DNA of 64,000 bases from Nocardia acididurans (GTDB lineage Bacteria > Actinomycetota > Actinomycetes > Mycobacteriales > Mycobacteriaceae), in contig NZ_JAERRJ010000014.1 of assembly GCF_016741815.1 (NCBI RefSeq), positions 1 through 64,000 of the forward strand, in the 5' to 3' direction. The notes beneath the pieces are model-generated. The model searched no databases. It saw nothing but the letters and a program-made list of their open reading frames with translations, and was not told the DNA's origin. The number at the start of each line of letters is the position of its first letter. The stretch's first letter is position 1. The translations under genes and the position numbers were made by a program. Shown here in pieces: positions 9,355-17,459 of the stretch.

Positions 9355-9774
9355 TCAGAAGCGGCTGATGACCTTCGTGGGGGTGATACGGACGACCACC
9401 CGCTCGGGATCGTTCGCGGAGTTCGGATTGAACTCGGCGTACGGCATGCCGGTGAACTTGCGCGAGACCCGGTCGGGAAGCAGGCGGTCGGGATCGGGTT
9501 CGACGGTCACCGTGCCCCGCACCTGAGCGAACACAAACGGGCGATCCGGCGGGTTGATCATGACCGTGGCACGCGGGTCGCGACGCACGTTCTTGTACTG
9601 CTGCCGGACCACCGTCGTGGAGTAGATGAGATCGTCGCCGTCGCGGATCAGCCAGACGACCGTCAGATGCGGCTGACCGTCCGGGCCGATGGTGGCGACG
9701 GTGGCGTAGACGTTCTCTTCATCGATGTGCTTCTTCAGATCCTCGGAGAGTTCTGTCACGCAACGGGTGAACAT
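9355..9774 (-). CDS. PPOX-class F420/FMN-dependent flavoprotein
   Basis: The ~139-residue protein has the split-barrel fold of the pyridoxamine-phosphate-oxidase-like family found in actinobacteria (Rv1155-type). The pattern YATVATIGPDGQPHLTVVW, followed by YKNVRRDPRATVMI, is the cofactor and dimer core. Many members bind F420 rather than FMN, but the sequence alone does not decide this. The start could be ATG 9774 or the in-frame GTG at 9759. It lies just upstream of cysG on the same strand with an 82-bp gap. The substrate is unknown. Confidence 0.8.
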   Translation of the reverse strand: MFTRCVTELSEDLKKHIDEENVYATVATIGPDGQPHLTVVWLIRDGDDLIYSTTVVRQQYKNVRRDPRATVMINPPDRPFVFAQVRGTVTVEPDPDRLLPDRVSRKFTGMPYAEFNPNSANDPERVVVRITPTKVISRF

Positions 9775-9850
9775 GATGCGGCACAGGCGCATTCCCACTC
9801 ACCGGAGCGTCTCCAGGAAACTCGCGCCCGATTTCCTATGCTTCTCGGCT

Positions 9851-9969
9851 ATGAGCTGTCGCGTCACCGGTAGCCGGATGCTCATCGTATCGGCCGCCGC
9901 GCTGCTGACCGGCTGACCGGCGGTTCGGTCTTCCTGATCAACAGCTCCATCGGCGCCATCACCGGATAG
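9851..9969 (+). pseudogene. Possible small hydrophobic peptide gene broken by an 8-bp tandem duplication
   Basis: A short frame starts at ATG 9851 and encodes a hydrophobic stretch (MLIVSAAALLTG), then stops at a TGA. The stop lies inside two tandem copies of CTGACCGG (9905-9912 and 9913-9920). Removing one copy restores a 36-residue frame continuing with GGSVFLINSSIGAITG to a TAG at 9967-9969. TATGCT just upstream could be a leaderless -10. Whether this was ever a gene is doubtful, because the segment is short and nothing is recognised. It is recorded because it is the only structure in the 175-bp gap. Confidence 0.2.
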
Positions 9970-9973
9970 CCGG

Positions 9974-11317
9974 TCACCTCACCCCGTCGGGGAAATCCTG
10001 AATGAGATGCAATCCGCCCTGCCGCAACGGAAAACGATCGGAATCGACCAGATCCAGTGCGATGGTCACCGGACGCCCCTCGAGCTCGCCGGTGAGCATC
10101 AGCCGCTCCGGCTGCGGACGTTCGAAGGTGAACGAGCCGAGCGGTGCGTCACCACCCGGCGCGCGCACCGTGAGACGGTGTGCGGCGCTGTCGATTTCAG
10201 CGGCGATGGGGACGAACCCATCGTCCATCCGCTGATAGACGGCCGTGTTCGGGTAGTCGAAAATCAGCCTGCGCCAGCGTGTCTCATCGGTGAGCAGCGG
10301 TGGCACCGGCTGCCCGTCCCGAGTGAACTCGGTGACCGCCCAGATGCCGTACAGCTCGGGCTTCTCCCGCCCACCGCCGTATTCACGCCAGCCGTCCCGC
10401 GCGTTGACGACATCGGCGAGCACGAACCAGGCGAGCACGACCGCCAGCGCCGCCGCCGAGATTCGCCGGGCCTTGCGGCTGGTGAACGGATTCGGCGCGG
10501 TGGTCGGCCCGCTGGCGGAACCGGACAGGAACGCCAGCAGGCGCTTGGCCTCCGGGGCCAGCAGCACCAGGCTCAACAGCAGCAGGTGGAAGGAGAGCAG
10601 TTTCACCGGCACGTCGTAGGTCATGTTCAGCACCCACACCTGTGCCATGCTCACCAGGCTCAACAGCACCCCGGCCAGGACCGTGCGCGGCAGCAACAGC
10701 AGGACACCGCCCAGGACCTCGGCGATGCCGAGCAGGCTCTGGTACACCGGTGACGTGCCGACCTGACTCCACAACACCGCCATATGCGTGAACTCGCCGT
10801 AGGGCGTGAGCATGGTGACCAGATCAGGCACCTGCATCTGGTTCGGGATCGCTTTGGCGAAGCCGTAGCCCAGCATCTGCCCGGCCAGAATCACCCGGAG
10901 GAACAGCAGGAACCAACCCGCGAGCCGACGGTACTCGGTGCGCCGCCGATCCAGCAGGATCCAGACGACGGTCCCCGCCACCGCGGTGACGAGAATGCAG
11001 AACACCAGAACCCACAGGTAGGTCTGATCGCCGCTGCCGGAGCTGAAGTTCAGTTCGGCGTTCACCCCGAAGACCGTGCGCCCCACCCACTCCACGACCG
11101 GGCTGGGCCAGGAGTTCAACGCCTTCACAACATCCTCGGACAGCCAGTTCTGCGTGATTCCGAAGAGCGCGAAGATCGGCTGCGGATAGATGACGCAGAA
11201 CAGCCCGAAGTAGAGGAAGCAGAAGCGGAACAGTAAGCGGGTGGCGGGATTCCAGCCTTTCGGTTCGTCGAGCACCGGCTCGTCGCGAACGACGGCGGCT
11301 TCCAGTTGGACACTCAT
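9974..11317 (-). CDS. DoxX-like polytopic membrane protein, copy 2
   Basis: A 447-residue integral membrane protein with an N-terminal cytoplasmic tail, several hydrophobic helices over about residues 25-290, and a soluble C-terminal domain of about 120 residues (YGIWAVTEFTRDGQPVPPLL onward). The membrane part resembles DoxX/DoxD-type proteins linked to thiol or quinone redox chemistry, but only loosely. The start is ATG 11317, preceded by CGGAGG; the frame continues upstream without a ribosome site. It is closely similar along its whole length to the next upstream gene, sharing for example VLNMTYDVPVK and SLVSMAQVW. The two are therefore tandem duplicates, 31 bp apart and probably one operon. 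Confidence 0.75.
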   Translation of the reverse strand: MSVQLEAAVVRDEPVLDEPKGWNPATRLLFRFCFLYFGLFCVIYPQPIFALFGITQNWLSEDVVKALNSWPSPVVEWVGRTVFGVNAELNFSSGSGDQTYLWVLVFCILVTAVAGTVVWILLDRRRTEYRRLAGWFLLFLRVILAGQMLGYGFAKAIPNQMQVPDLVTMLTPYGEFTHMAVLWSQVGTSPVYQSLLGIAEVLGGVLLLLPRTVLAGVLLSLVSMAQVWVLNMTYDVPVKLLSFHLLLLSLVLLAPEAKRLLAFLSGSASGPTTAPNPFTSRKARRISAAALAVVLAWFVLADVVNARDGWREYGGGREKPELYGIWAVTEFTRDGQPVPPLLTDETRWRRLIFDYPNTAVYQRMDDGFVPIAAEIDSAAHRLTVRAPGGDAPLGSFTFERPQPERLMLTGELEGRPVTIALDLVDSDRFPLRQGGLHLIQDFPDGVR

Positions 11318-11348
11318 ACTGCCTCCGGGAGGAGTCGGGACGGGACGA

Positions 11349-12695
11349 TCAGAAGCGCGGGTACAGCTGGACGAGATGGGTTCCGTTCTGCCGCAACGGC
11401 ATCTGCTCGGCATCGACCAGGCGCAGGGTGATCGTGACCGGCACGCCCTGCCATTGCCCGGTGAGCAGCAGCCGATCGGTTTCGGGCCGATCGAAGGTGA
11501 ACTCGCCCAGCGTCGTTCCATCGGGCGAGCTCAGGGCGAGGGTGCGCGCCTGCGTGTCGATCCGCGTCGGCGCCGGTAGCACGGCGTTGTCCATCCGCTG
11601 ATAGAACGACAGCTCGGGTTCACGGAAAACCACATGCTGCCAACGGGTTTCATCCGTGGTGAGCGGCGCCACCGACTGCCCGTCGCGGGTGAACTCGGTG
11701 ACCGACCAGAGGCCGTACAGCGCCGATTTCGGTGCGCCCGGACCCCATTCGTACCAGCCCTGCACATTCGCGATCATTTCCGCGATCAGGAACCACAGCA
11801 GGAAGCCGATCTGGGCCAGCATCGTGATCCGCCGCCCGCGCGGCGTATCCACCGGTTCCGGGGTGCTCGCCGGACCGACCGCGCGGCCCAGCAGCGCGGC
11901 GGTGAACCGCCGGGCCTCGGGTGCGAACAGCACCAGCGACATCAGCAGCAGATGGAACGACAGGATCTTCACCGGCACGTCGTAGGTCATGTTCAAAATC
12001 CAGACCTGCGCCATGCTCACCAGGCTCAGCAGCACACCGGCCAATGCCGTGCGCGGGAGCAGCAGGAGCAGTCCACCGAGCACTTCGGCGCTGCCGAGCA
12101 GCACCTCGTACACCGGGGAGGTGCCGACCTGCAGCCACAGCATGGTCGGCGGCGAGATCTGGCCGAGCGGTCGCAGCAGCGCGTCCAACGGCGGCTCGGC
12201 CATCTGCGTCGGAATCACCTTGGCCATGCCGTAACTGAGCATTTCCGCGGCCAGGGTGAGCCGGATGAGCAGCAGGAACCAGCCGGCCGCGCGCCGATAC
12301 TCGGCGCGCCGCCTGTCCAGGATGCTCCACACCGCGGCGCCCGCGACCGCGAGGATCAGAACGCAGAACAGCAGGGTCCACATGTACGGCTGATCGCCGC
12401 TGCTGGAGTCCAGCCGCATCTCGACCGACGCGCCGAAGACGGTCCGCCCGGTCCACTCGACCACGGGGCTGTACCAGGTCATCGCTCGAATAACGCGATC
12501 GGTGGGGATGAACTCGTTCAGCGGCCCCAGAAACAGGGTGGCGGGCTGGGTGTAGACCACGATGAACAACCCGAAATACAGGACACAGAAACGGAACAAC
12601 ACTCGCAGCGGCAACCCCCATGGCTGCCGCTCGCCCGATGCCCGCGCGTCTTCGGGCGTCCGCGCCTCTTCGATCGCCGCGGTGTCCATACCCAT
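11349..12695 (-). CDS. DoxX-like polytopic membrane protein, copy 1
   Basis: This 448-residue paralogue is the first gene of a two-gene unit. It has the same plan as its neighbour: a charged N-terminus, multiple membrane helices including PRTALAGVLLSLVSMAQVW and ILNMTYDVPVKILSFHLLL, and a C-terminal soluble domain beginning near LYGLWSVTEFTRDG. That domain ends with MPLRQNGTHLVQLYP, and the copy ends with FPLRQGGLHLIQDFP. GGGAGGGG precedes the ATG at 12695 by 5 bases. No catalytic motif is evident. A divergent phosphotransferase operon begins 250 bp away with a KstR-like operator in between, so a role in lipid or sterol use is possible but unproven. Confidence 0.75.
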   Translation of the reverse strand: MGMDTAAIEEARTPEDARASGERQPWGLPLRVLFRFCVLYFGLFIVVYTQPATLFLGPLNEFIPTDRVIRAMTWYSPVVEWTGRTVFGASVEMRLDSSSGDQPYMWTLLFCVLILAVAGAAVWSILDRRRAEYRRAAGWFLLLIRLTLAAEMLSYGMAKVIPTQMAEPPLDALLRPLGQISPPTMLWLQVGTSPVYEVLLGSAEVLGGLLLLLPRTALAGVLLSLVSMAQVWILNMTYDVPVKILSFHLLLMSLVLFAPEARRFTAALLGRAVGPASTPEPVDTPRGRRITMLAQIGFLLWFLIAEMIANVQGWYEWGPGAPKSALYGLWSVTEFTRDGQSVAPLTTDETRWQHVVFREPELSFYQRMDNAVLPAPTRIDTQARTLALSSPDGTTLGEFTFDRPETDRLLLTGQWQGVPVTITLRLVDAEQMPLRQNGTHLVQLYPRF

Positions 12696-12899
12696 CACAT
12701 CCCCTCCCAGCCTGCTCGAACGCTCTTCGACGCTAATGAGCGGCAGGGCGTGACCGCTTCGGGGAACACCCTGGGACGACCCCGGGATCGTGCGGCCCGG
12801 AGTACGCCTCGAGTCGTACGTGCGGGCCGTATTGACAAGCGGCCATCCCGCTCACCGGTATTGCCGAAATACCTTCGCGGATCCCCTACCAGCACTAAT

Positions 12900-12913
12900 T
12901 AGAACGCGTTACA
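12900..12913. promoter_or_regulatory. KstR-type operator candidate
   Basis: The 14-mer TAGAACGCGTTACA matches every fixed position of the KstR operator consensus TNNAACNNGTTNNA, described for the cholesterol-catabolism repressor of mycobacteria and rhodococci. It lies 31 bp upstream of the phosphotransferase ATG, in the divergent gap shared with the DoxX-like genes. A single 8-fixed-base match will occur by chance now and then, so placement in a promoter region is the main support. KstR itself is not in the window. Confidence 0.4.
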
Positions 12914-12944
12914 TTTCTCCTAATTCACTGTGTCAGGAGGACAA

Positions 12945-14075
12945 ATGACGTCGGCCGATCCCAATCAGCGGCGGCAGCTGACCATCTCCGAAATGGATCT
13001 CGATCTGCTCGGCGCGGAACTGGCCGAATGGCTCGGCGGCAAAGTCGCGGCCGACGCACAGCCCAAGGTCACCTCGGTCACCCGGCCGCAGGCGGGGGGC
13101 ATGTCCAGCACCACACTGCTCTTCGATGCCGAATGGACCGAGCAGGGCGCGGCCGCCGGGGGGTCGTTCGTGGCCCGGCTCGCACCGACCGCCGATTCGT
13201 TTCCGGTATTCGAGAAGTATGACCTCGCAACCCAGTTCGCGGTGATGGCGGCGGTGGCCGAAGCCACCGACGTGCCGGTGCCGCCGCTGTGCTGGCTGGA
13301 GACGGGCACCGACAATCCGCTGCACGCACCGTTCTTCGTCATGCGGCGCATGGAAGGGCGTGTGCCGGAAGACAATCCGCCGTACGTATTCCTCGGGTGG
13401 CTGTTCGACGCCACACCGGAACAGCGATACGAGTTGACCCGCAACACCATCGAGGTCATCGCCAAATTGCACGCCATCGAGGATCCGGTGGCGAAGTTCC
13501 CGGCGCTCGCCGGAGAGGGCAATGCGCTGCGCCGGCATTTCGAGGCGCAGAAGGCATGGTACGACTGGGCGCTCGCACGGGACGGATACCGGATTCCGTT
13601 GCTGGAGCGGACTTTCGAGCACCTCGAGCAGAACTGGCCCGCCGACTCCGGCCCCGATGTACTCAGCTGGGGCGACGCCCGGCCCGGCAACATCATGTTC
13701 GACGAGTTCTCCCCCGTCGCGGTGCTCGACTGGGAGATGGCCGCCATCGGGCCGCGCGAACTCGATGTGGCGTGGACGCTGCTCATCCACCGGTTCTTCC
13801 AGGACATCGCCACCCGCTTCGACCAGCCCGGACTGCCGGATTACATGCGGCGCAGCCACGTCGAGGCGCTGTACGAGGAATTCAGCGGGCACCGGGTGAA
13901 AGACCTGGACTGGTATCTGACCTACGCCGCGCTGCGGCACGGGATCGTCATGGCCCGGATCAAGCGCCGGATGATCCACTTCGGCGAGGACACCGACACC
14001 GCCGACCGCGACGACTACGTGATGCACCGGCCACTGCTGGAAGCCCTGCTCGACGGCACCTACTCCTGGGATTGA
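12945..14075 (+). CDS. Phosphotransferase family protein (APH/ACAD10-like kinase fold)
   Basis: The 376-residue protein has the aminoglycoside-phosphotransferase/choline-kinase fold. The Brenner-type catalytic loop reads LSWGDARPGNIMF, with catalytic D and metal-binding N, and DWEMAAIG supplies the DxE/DFG-like aspartate. SFVARLAP contains the region that normally carries the ATP-binding Lys, but the residue here is Arg, so nucleotide binding may differ. The start is ATG 12945 with a perfect AGGAGG 5 bases upstream. Members in actinobacteria often accompany acyl-CoA or steroid catabolism genes rather than drug resistance. The next gene follows after 10 bp and is probably co-transcribed. Confidence 0.8.
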   Translation: MTSADPNQRRQLTISEMDLDLLGAELAEWLGGKVAADAQPKVTSVTRPQAGGMSSTTLLFDAEWTEQGAAAGGSFVARLAPTADSFPVFEKYDLATQFAVMAAVAEATDVPVPPLCWLETGTDNPLHAPFFVMRRMEGRVPEDNPPYVFLGWLFDATPEQRYELTRNTIEVIAKLHAIEDPVAKFPALAGEGNALRRHFEAQKAWYDWALARDGYRIPLLERTFEHLEQNWPADSGPDVLSWGDARPGNIMFDEFSPVAVLDWEMAAIGPRELDVAWTLLIHRFFQDIATRFDQPGLPDYMRRSHVEALYEEFSGHRVKDLDWYLTYAALRHGIVMARIKRRMIHFGEDTDTADRDDYVMHRPLLEALLDGTYSWD

Positions 14076-14085
14076 GGAACGAGAC

Positions 14086-15186
14086 ATGATCGGCCCCTTG
14101 GACGAATACCCGATCCACCAGACCCCGCTGCCCATGGCGCGGGTCGGCACCAGCGACAAGAACTTCTACGATCGCAGCTACTTCAACGCGCTCGACAAGA
14201 ACAACGACATCTTCCTGGTCACCGGGTTCGGGGTGTACCCGAACCTGGGCGTCCGCGACGCCTTCGCCACGGTGCGGCGCGGGAATCTGCAACGCGCCGT
14301 GCGGTTCTCCGACGCACTCACCGAACGCAGCCTGAACCTGAGCGTCGGCGGCCTGCACCTCGAGGTGGTCGAGCCGCTGCAGAAGCTGCGGTTGATCTGC
14401 GAGCAGGACGACCTGTCCTTCGACCTCACCTGGGAGGGCGCGTTCCCGGCGGTGCAGGAGCAGCCGCACACCATCATCACCGGATTGAACCGGCCCATCA
14501 TCGACGCGCAACGGTTCGCGCAGGTGGGTTCCTGGTCGGGCACCCTCACCGTGGACGGCGACGACATCACCGTCGATCCGACCGACTGGACCGGCACCCG
14601 CGACCGCTCCTGGGGCATCCGGCCGGTGGGTGACGGCGACCCGGCCGGGCGCGTCGCCGATGAACCCTCCGAGGGCTTCTGGTGGCTGTACGTCCCGCTG
14701 CGCTTCGACGACTTCTCGATCATCGTCATCGTGCAGGAGGAACCCAACGGCTTCCGCACCCTCAACGACGCCACCCGCATCTGGAAGGACGGCCGCGTCG
14801 AGCAATTGGGCTGGCCGCGAGTGCATCTCACCTACAAATCCGGCACCCGCATCCCTACCGCGCTGCGCCTGGAACTCACCACCCCCGACGGCAAACCCCT
14901 CGAGGTGGAAGTCGAAGCGGGCACCTTCGTCGCCCTCAACGTCGGCTGCGGCTACGGCGGCGACCCCGACTGGCTGCACGGCCAATGGAAGGGCCGCAAC
15001 TGGTCCGAGAGCCACCTCTACGACCTCAGCGACCCCGCCCTGGCTGGCCGCATCCCCTTCGGCGTCATCGACCACGTCGGCAAGGCCCGCTGCGGCGGCG
15101 CCGAAGGCTGGGGCCTGTTCGAACACGGCACCCTGGGCCGCCACGACCCCACCGGCTTCGCCGACTGGGGCTCCGTAGCCCCATAA
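14086..15186 (+). CDS. AttH/CrtC-like lipocalin-fold protein, function unknown
   Basis: A 366-residue protein with no clear enzyme motif. It has a beta-rich composition, a conserved-looking TGTRDRSWGIRP segment near residues 165-176, and a C-terminal region with repeated aromatic residues. The RDRSWG pattern recalls the AttH/CrtC (hydroxyneurosporene synthase-like) lipocalin family, where D-x-SWG is typical, so I place it there tentatively. It follows the phosphotransferase by 10 bp, and such pairs recur in actinobacteria. No signal peptide is seen. A strong hairpin downstream separates it from the convergent cob genes. Confidence 0.6.
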   Translation: MIGPLDEYPIHQTPLPMARVGTSDKNFYDRSYFNALDKNNDIFLVTGFGVYPNLGVRDAFATVRRGNLQRAVRFSDALTERSLNLSVGGLHLEVVEPLQKLRLICEQDDLSFDLTWEGAFPAVQEQPHTIITGLNRPIIDAQRFAQVGSWSGTLTVDGDDITVDPTDWTGTRDRSWGIRPVGDGDPAGRVADEPSEGFWWLYVPLRFDDFSIIVIVQEEPNGFRTLNDATRIWKDGRVEQLGWPRVHLTYKSGTRIPTALRLELTTPDGKPLEVEVEAGTFVALNVGCGYGGDPDWLHGQWKGRNWSESHLYDLSDPALAGRIPFGVIDHVGKARCGGAEGWGLFEHGTLGRHDPTGFADWGSVAP

Positions 15187-15230
15187 CCCCGACTGCGAAT
15201 CCTCCAGCCCACAGGGAGAATTCGCCCAGC

Positions 15231-15267
15231 CGCCGCACCCCGCGCCCCAACCCGCCGGGGTGCGGCG
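15231..15267. terminator. Bidirectional stem-loop between convergent genes
   Basis: Perfect 12-bp arms CGCCGCACCCCG (15231-15242) and CGGGGTGCGGCG (15256-15267) enclose a 13-base loop. It sits 45 bp after the AttH-like stop and about 100 bp before the end of the CobE-like gene. There is no U tract, which is common for actinobacterial terminators. A weaker imperfect hairpin precedes it at about 15195-15224. Confidence 0.65.
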
Positions 15268-15365
15268 AGCCGACTTACGCCCCTCCTCCGGCAGATACGA
15301 CGGCCCACCCGAGCCACCCCCGACGGCTGCGCACCTGAACCAGGTGCTGATATCGCTGGGTCCGT

Positions 15366-15728
15366 TCAGGATTCCACTGCCACAGCCGCAACAGTGATCC
15401 CCGAGACCACAGTCTTCTCCACCTCCAGCGGCCCACCACCGGCCGCGAGCACCGCCGCAGCCTCCGCCACACTCGACGTACCGAGCGCGGCGGCCGTGCG
15501 CTCCGACGGATTCGGCACCTCCACCGCCGCGAGCTGCGCGGACGCGAAGCCCACCACCGGAACACCCAGCAGCGCAGCGGCTTCCATCAGCCCCGGCTCC
15601 CCCGCCCGGCGATCCACCGTCGCCAGGCACACAATCTCCGAGCCGCCCAGCACTTCTCGCACCGCATCGGTGATATCCCGCGATTTCGCCCCCGCCCGCA
15701 TCCCCACACCCACCACCCAGCGCGTCAC
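15366..15728 (-). CDS. cobE: CobE / CbiG C-terminal-like cobalamin biosynthesis protein
   Basis: The 120-residue protein matches the CobE/CbiG C-terminal domain: an opening VVGVGMRAGA(K)S glycine motif, LATVDRRAGEPGLMEAA in the middle, and PNPSERTAAALGTSSVAEAAA, where the TxSVAEAAA pattern is typical. CobE is required for corrin-ring modification in the aerobic pathway, possibly as a helper of methyl transfer, but its exact role is unsettled. It starts at GTG 15728 and lies 69 bp downstream of cobB on the same strand, consistent with a cob operon. No CbiG N-terminal domain is present. Confidence 0.8.
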   Translation of the reverse strand: MTRWVVGVGMRAGAKSRDITDAVREVLGGSEIVCLATVDRRAGEPGLMEAAALLGVPVVGFASAQLAAVEVPNPSERTAAALGTSSVAEAAAVLAAGGGPLEVEKTVVSGITVAAVAVES

Positions 15729-15797
15729 AACACCCGCTCCCCTGCCCTGACTACCCGCACCCGCCGGTTGCCTCGGCTGTGCCGGACATGCCGGTGG

Positions 15798-17459
15798 TCA
15801 GACACCGGCGTGGGTGGTGGCGTGACGGGCGGCGGCGGTGACGAATCGTTGGATTGCCGTGGGGTTCCCGGCTGGGTGGGTGTGCAGGTAGGAGGCGTGC
15901 ACGTTGTTCGGGACCGCGCCCTCCCGGACGGTTTCGCCGGTGGGTGCGCGCCAGGCCCAAGCGGGGGATGCCGTTGCCGGGCGGATAAGGCGGGTGCGGT
16001 GGAATTCGTGGCCGCGCACGCGTTCGCCCGTCTGCCACAGCGGGGAATCGGTGAGCGCCACCGCGTCTCGGTAGCCGAGGGTGAGGCGGGGGCCGAATTC
16101 GGCGTCGGCGTCGACCACGCCGGCCATGGTGTGGCCGTCCAGGGATCGGGTGAGGTAGAGCAGGCCCGCGCATTCGGCGTGCACCGGCATGCCGCGCCGA
16201 GCCTGGTCCGCGACGGCGGACAGCAGGGAGAGGTTCGCCGCGAGTTGGGCGGCGTGCTCCTCTGGGAAGCCGCCGGGCAGCACCAGACCCGCTGTGCCGA
16301 TGGGCAATTCGTCGTGGAGGGGGTCGAAGATCGCGACCTGAGCGCCTGCCGCGGTCAGCAGCTCGCGGTGTTCGGCGTAGCCGAAGGTGAATGCCGCGCC
16401 GCCTGCCACCGCGATGACCGGACCGTCCGCTCGGTCGTCAGGTGTCGCATTCGCAGGCAACGCACCGCGCTGCCGGTCGCCGATTGCGCTGCGCCGCAAC
16501 TGCGCCGGGTCCGACTGCGCAATGACATCGGCCGCTGTTTGACCAATGGACCGAGCGTCTCCAACTGGCCGCGCATCTCCAACCGGCCACACATCACCAA
16601 TCGGCCGCGCGTCGCCAGTCGGCCGCATGTCACCAATCGGCCGCACGTCACCAATCGGCCACGCGTCAAGGATCGAGCCAGCGGCACCGGACGCCAGAAC
16701 ACCTGTGGCGGTGCGTATTTCCGCCTCGGCATCCCAGGGGAGGCCGGACGCGTGTGATGCGGCCAGAGCGGCGACGGCGGCCAGATCGATGTGCGCCGCG
16801 ACGAGATCGGTCATCGCACCCACCGCCGACAGCGCGGCCGCGCCGTGCTCGACGGCGGGGATGAGGCCGAGATGCCGTGACGGCACTTCCAATTCGGCCA
16901 GGCGCGGGAGCGCGCCGAGTACCGGTAGGCCCACGCGGGCGCAGGCGGCGCGCAGCACTTGTTCGTGGCGTTCGCTGCCCACGCGGTTGAGAATCACGCC
17001 GCCGAGGCGGATTCCGCTGTCGAAGGTGGCGAAGCCGTGCAGCAGGGCGGCCAGGCTCTGGCTGTGGCCGCGCGCGTCTACGACGAGAATTACGGGCGCA
17101 CCGAGCATTCCGGCGATCTGGGCGGTGGATCCCTCGGCCACGGGTGCCGTGTTGTGCTCGTCGATCCGTCCGTCGAACAGGCCCATGACGCCTTCGACGA
17201 CGGCGATATCGCAGTCGCGGCTGCCGTGCAGGTAGAGCGGCAGTACGCGTTCGGCTCCGACCAGCACCGGATCCAGGTTCCGGCCGGGGCGTCCCGCCGC
17301 GACACCGTGGTATCCGGGATCGATGTAGTCCGGCCCCACTTTGAACGGTGCGACCCGATGTCCGGCACGCCGCAGCGCGCCGATCAATCCCGTTGCGACA
17401 GTGGTCTTTCCGCTCCCGGAGGCGGGAGCGGCGATCACGATCGCAGGCGTACTCACCAT
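15798..17459 (-). CDS. cobB: Cobyrinate/hydrogenobyrinate a,c-diamide synthase with a hexapeptide-repeat linker
   Basis: CobB amidates the a and c side chains of the corrin ring using glutamine and ATP. The 553-residue protein has the N-terminal dethiobiotin-synthetase-like ATPase, with P-loop APASGSGKTTV near residue 11 and KVGPDYIDPGYH near 40. Its C-terminal class I glutamine amidotransferase has HAECAGLLYL with the catalytic Cys and a VRGHEFHRT His segment. It overlaps cobO by 7 bp, so the two are translationally coupled. Unusually, the linker between the halves carries seven tandem hexapeptides at about residues 265-306, which explains its extra length over the ~460 residues usual for the family. 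Confidence 0.95.
   Translation of the reverse strand: MVSTPAIVIAAPASGSGKTTVATGLIGALRRAGHRVAPFKVGPDYIDPGYHGVAAGRPGRNLDPVLVGAERVLPLYLHGSRDCDIAVVEGVMGLFDGRIDEHNTAPVAEGSTAQIAGMLGAPVILVVDARGHSQSLAALLHGFATFDSGIRLGGVILNRVGSERHEQVLRAACARVGLPVLGALPRLAELEVPSRHLGLIPAVEHGAAALSAVGAMTDLVAAHIDLAAVAALAASHASGLPWDAEAEIRTATGVLASGAAGSILDAWPIGDVRPIGDMRPTGDARPIGDVWPVGDARPVGDARSIGQTAADVIAQSDPAQLRRSAIGDRQRGALPANATPDDRADGPVIAVAGGAAFTFGYAEHRELLTAAGAQVAIFDPLHDELPIGTAGLVLPGGFPEEHAAQLAANLSLLSAVADQARRGMPVHAECAGLLYLTRSLDGHTMAGVVDADAEFGPRLTLGYRDAVALTDSPLWQTGERVRGHEFHRTRLIRPATASPAWAWRAPTGETVREGAVPNNVHASYLHTHPAGNPTAIQRFVTAAARHATTHAGV
16542..16667 (-). repeat. Seven 18-bp in-frame tandem repeats inside cobB
   Basis: Seven consecutive 18-bp units encode D-[A/V/M]-[W/R]-[P/S]-[I/V/T]-G in the CobB linker, for example GDVRPIGDMRPTGDARPIG. 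The units differ mostly by single bases (such as GACGTGCGGCCGATTGGT and GATGCGCGGCCAGTTGGA), as in a minisatellite that has expanded and then drifted. The array starts 125 bp after the last predicted ATPase-domain strand and ends before the glutaminase domain, so it should not break either catalytic fold. Confidence 0.9.

Noticed and set aside
13960..15630. A 556-residue minus-strand frame opposite the AttH-like gene
   Set aside because: Starts inside the CobE-like gene in another frame and has shadow composition; a perfect terminator hairpin lies within it.
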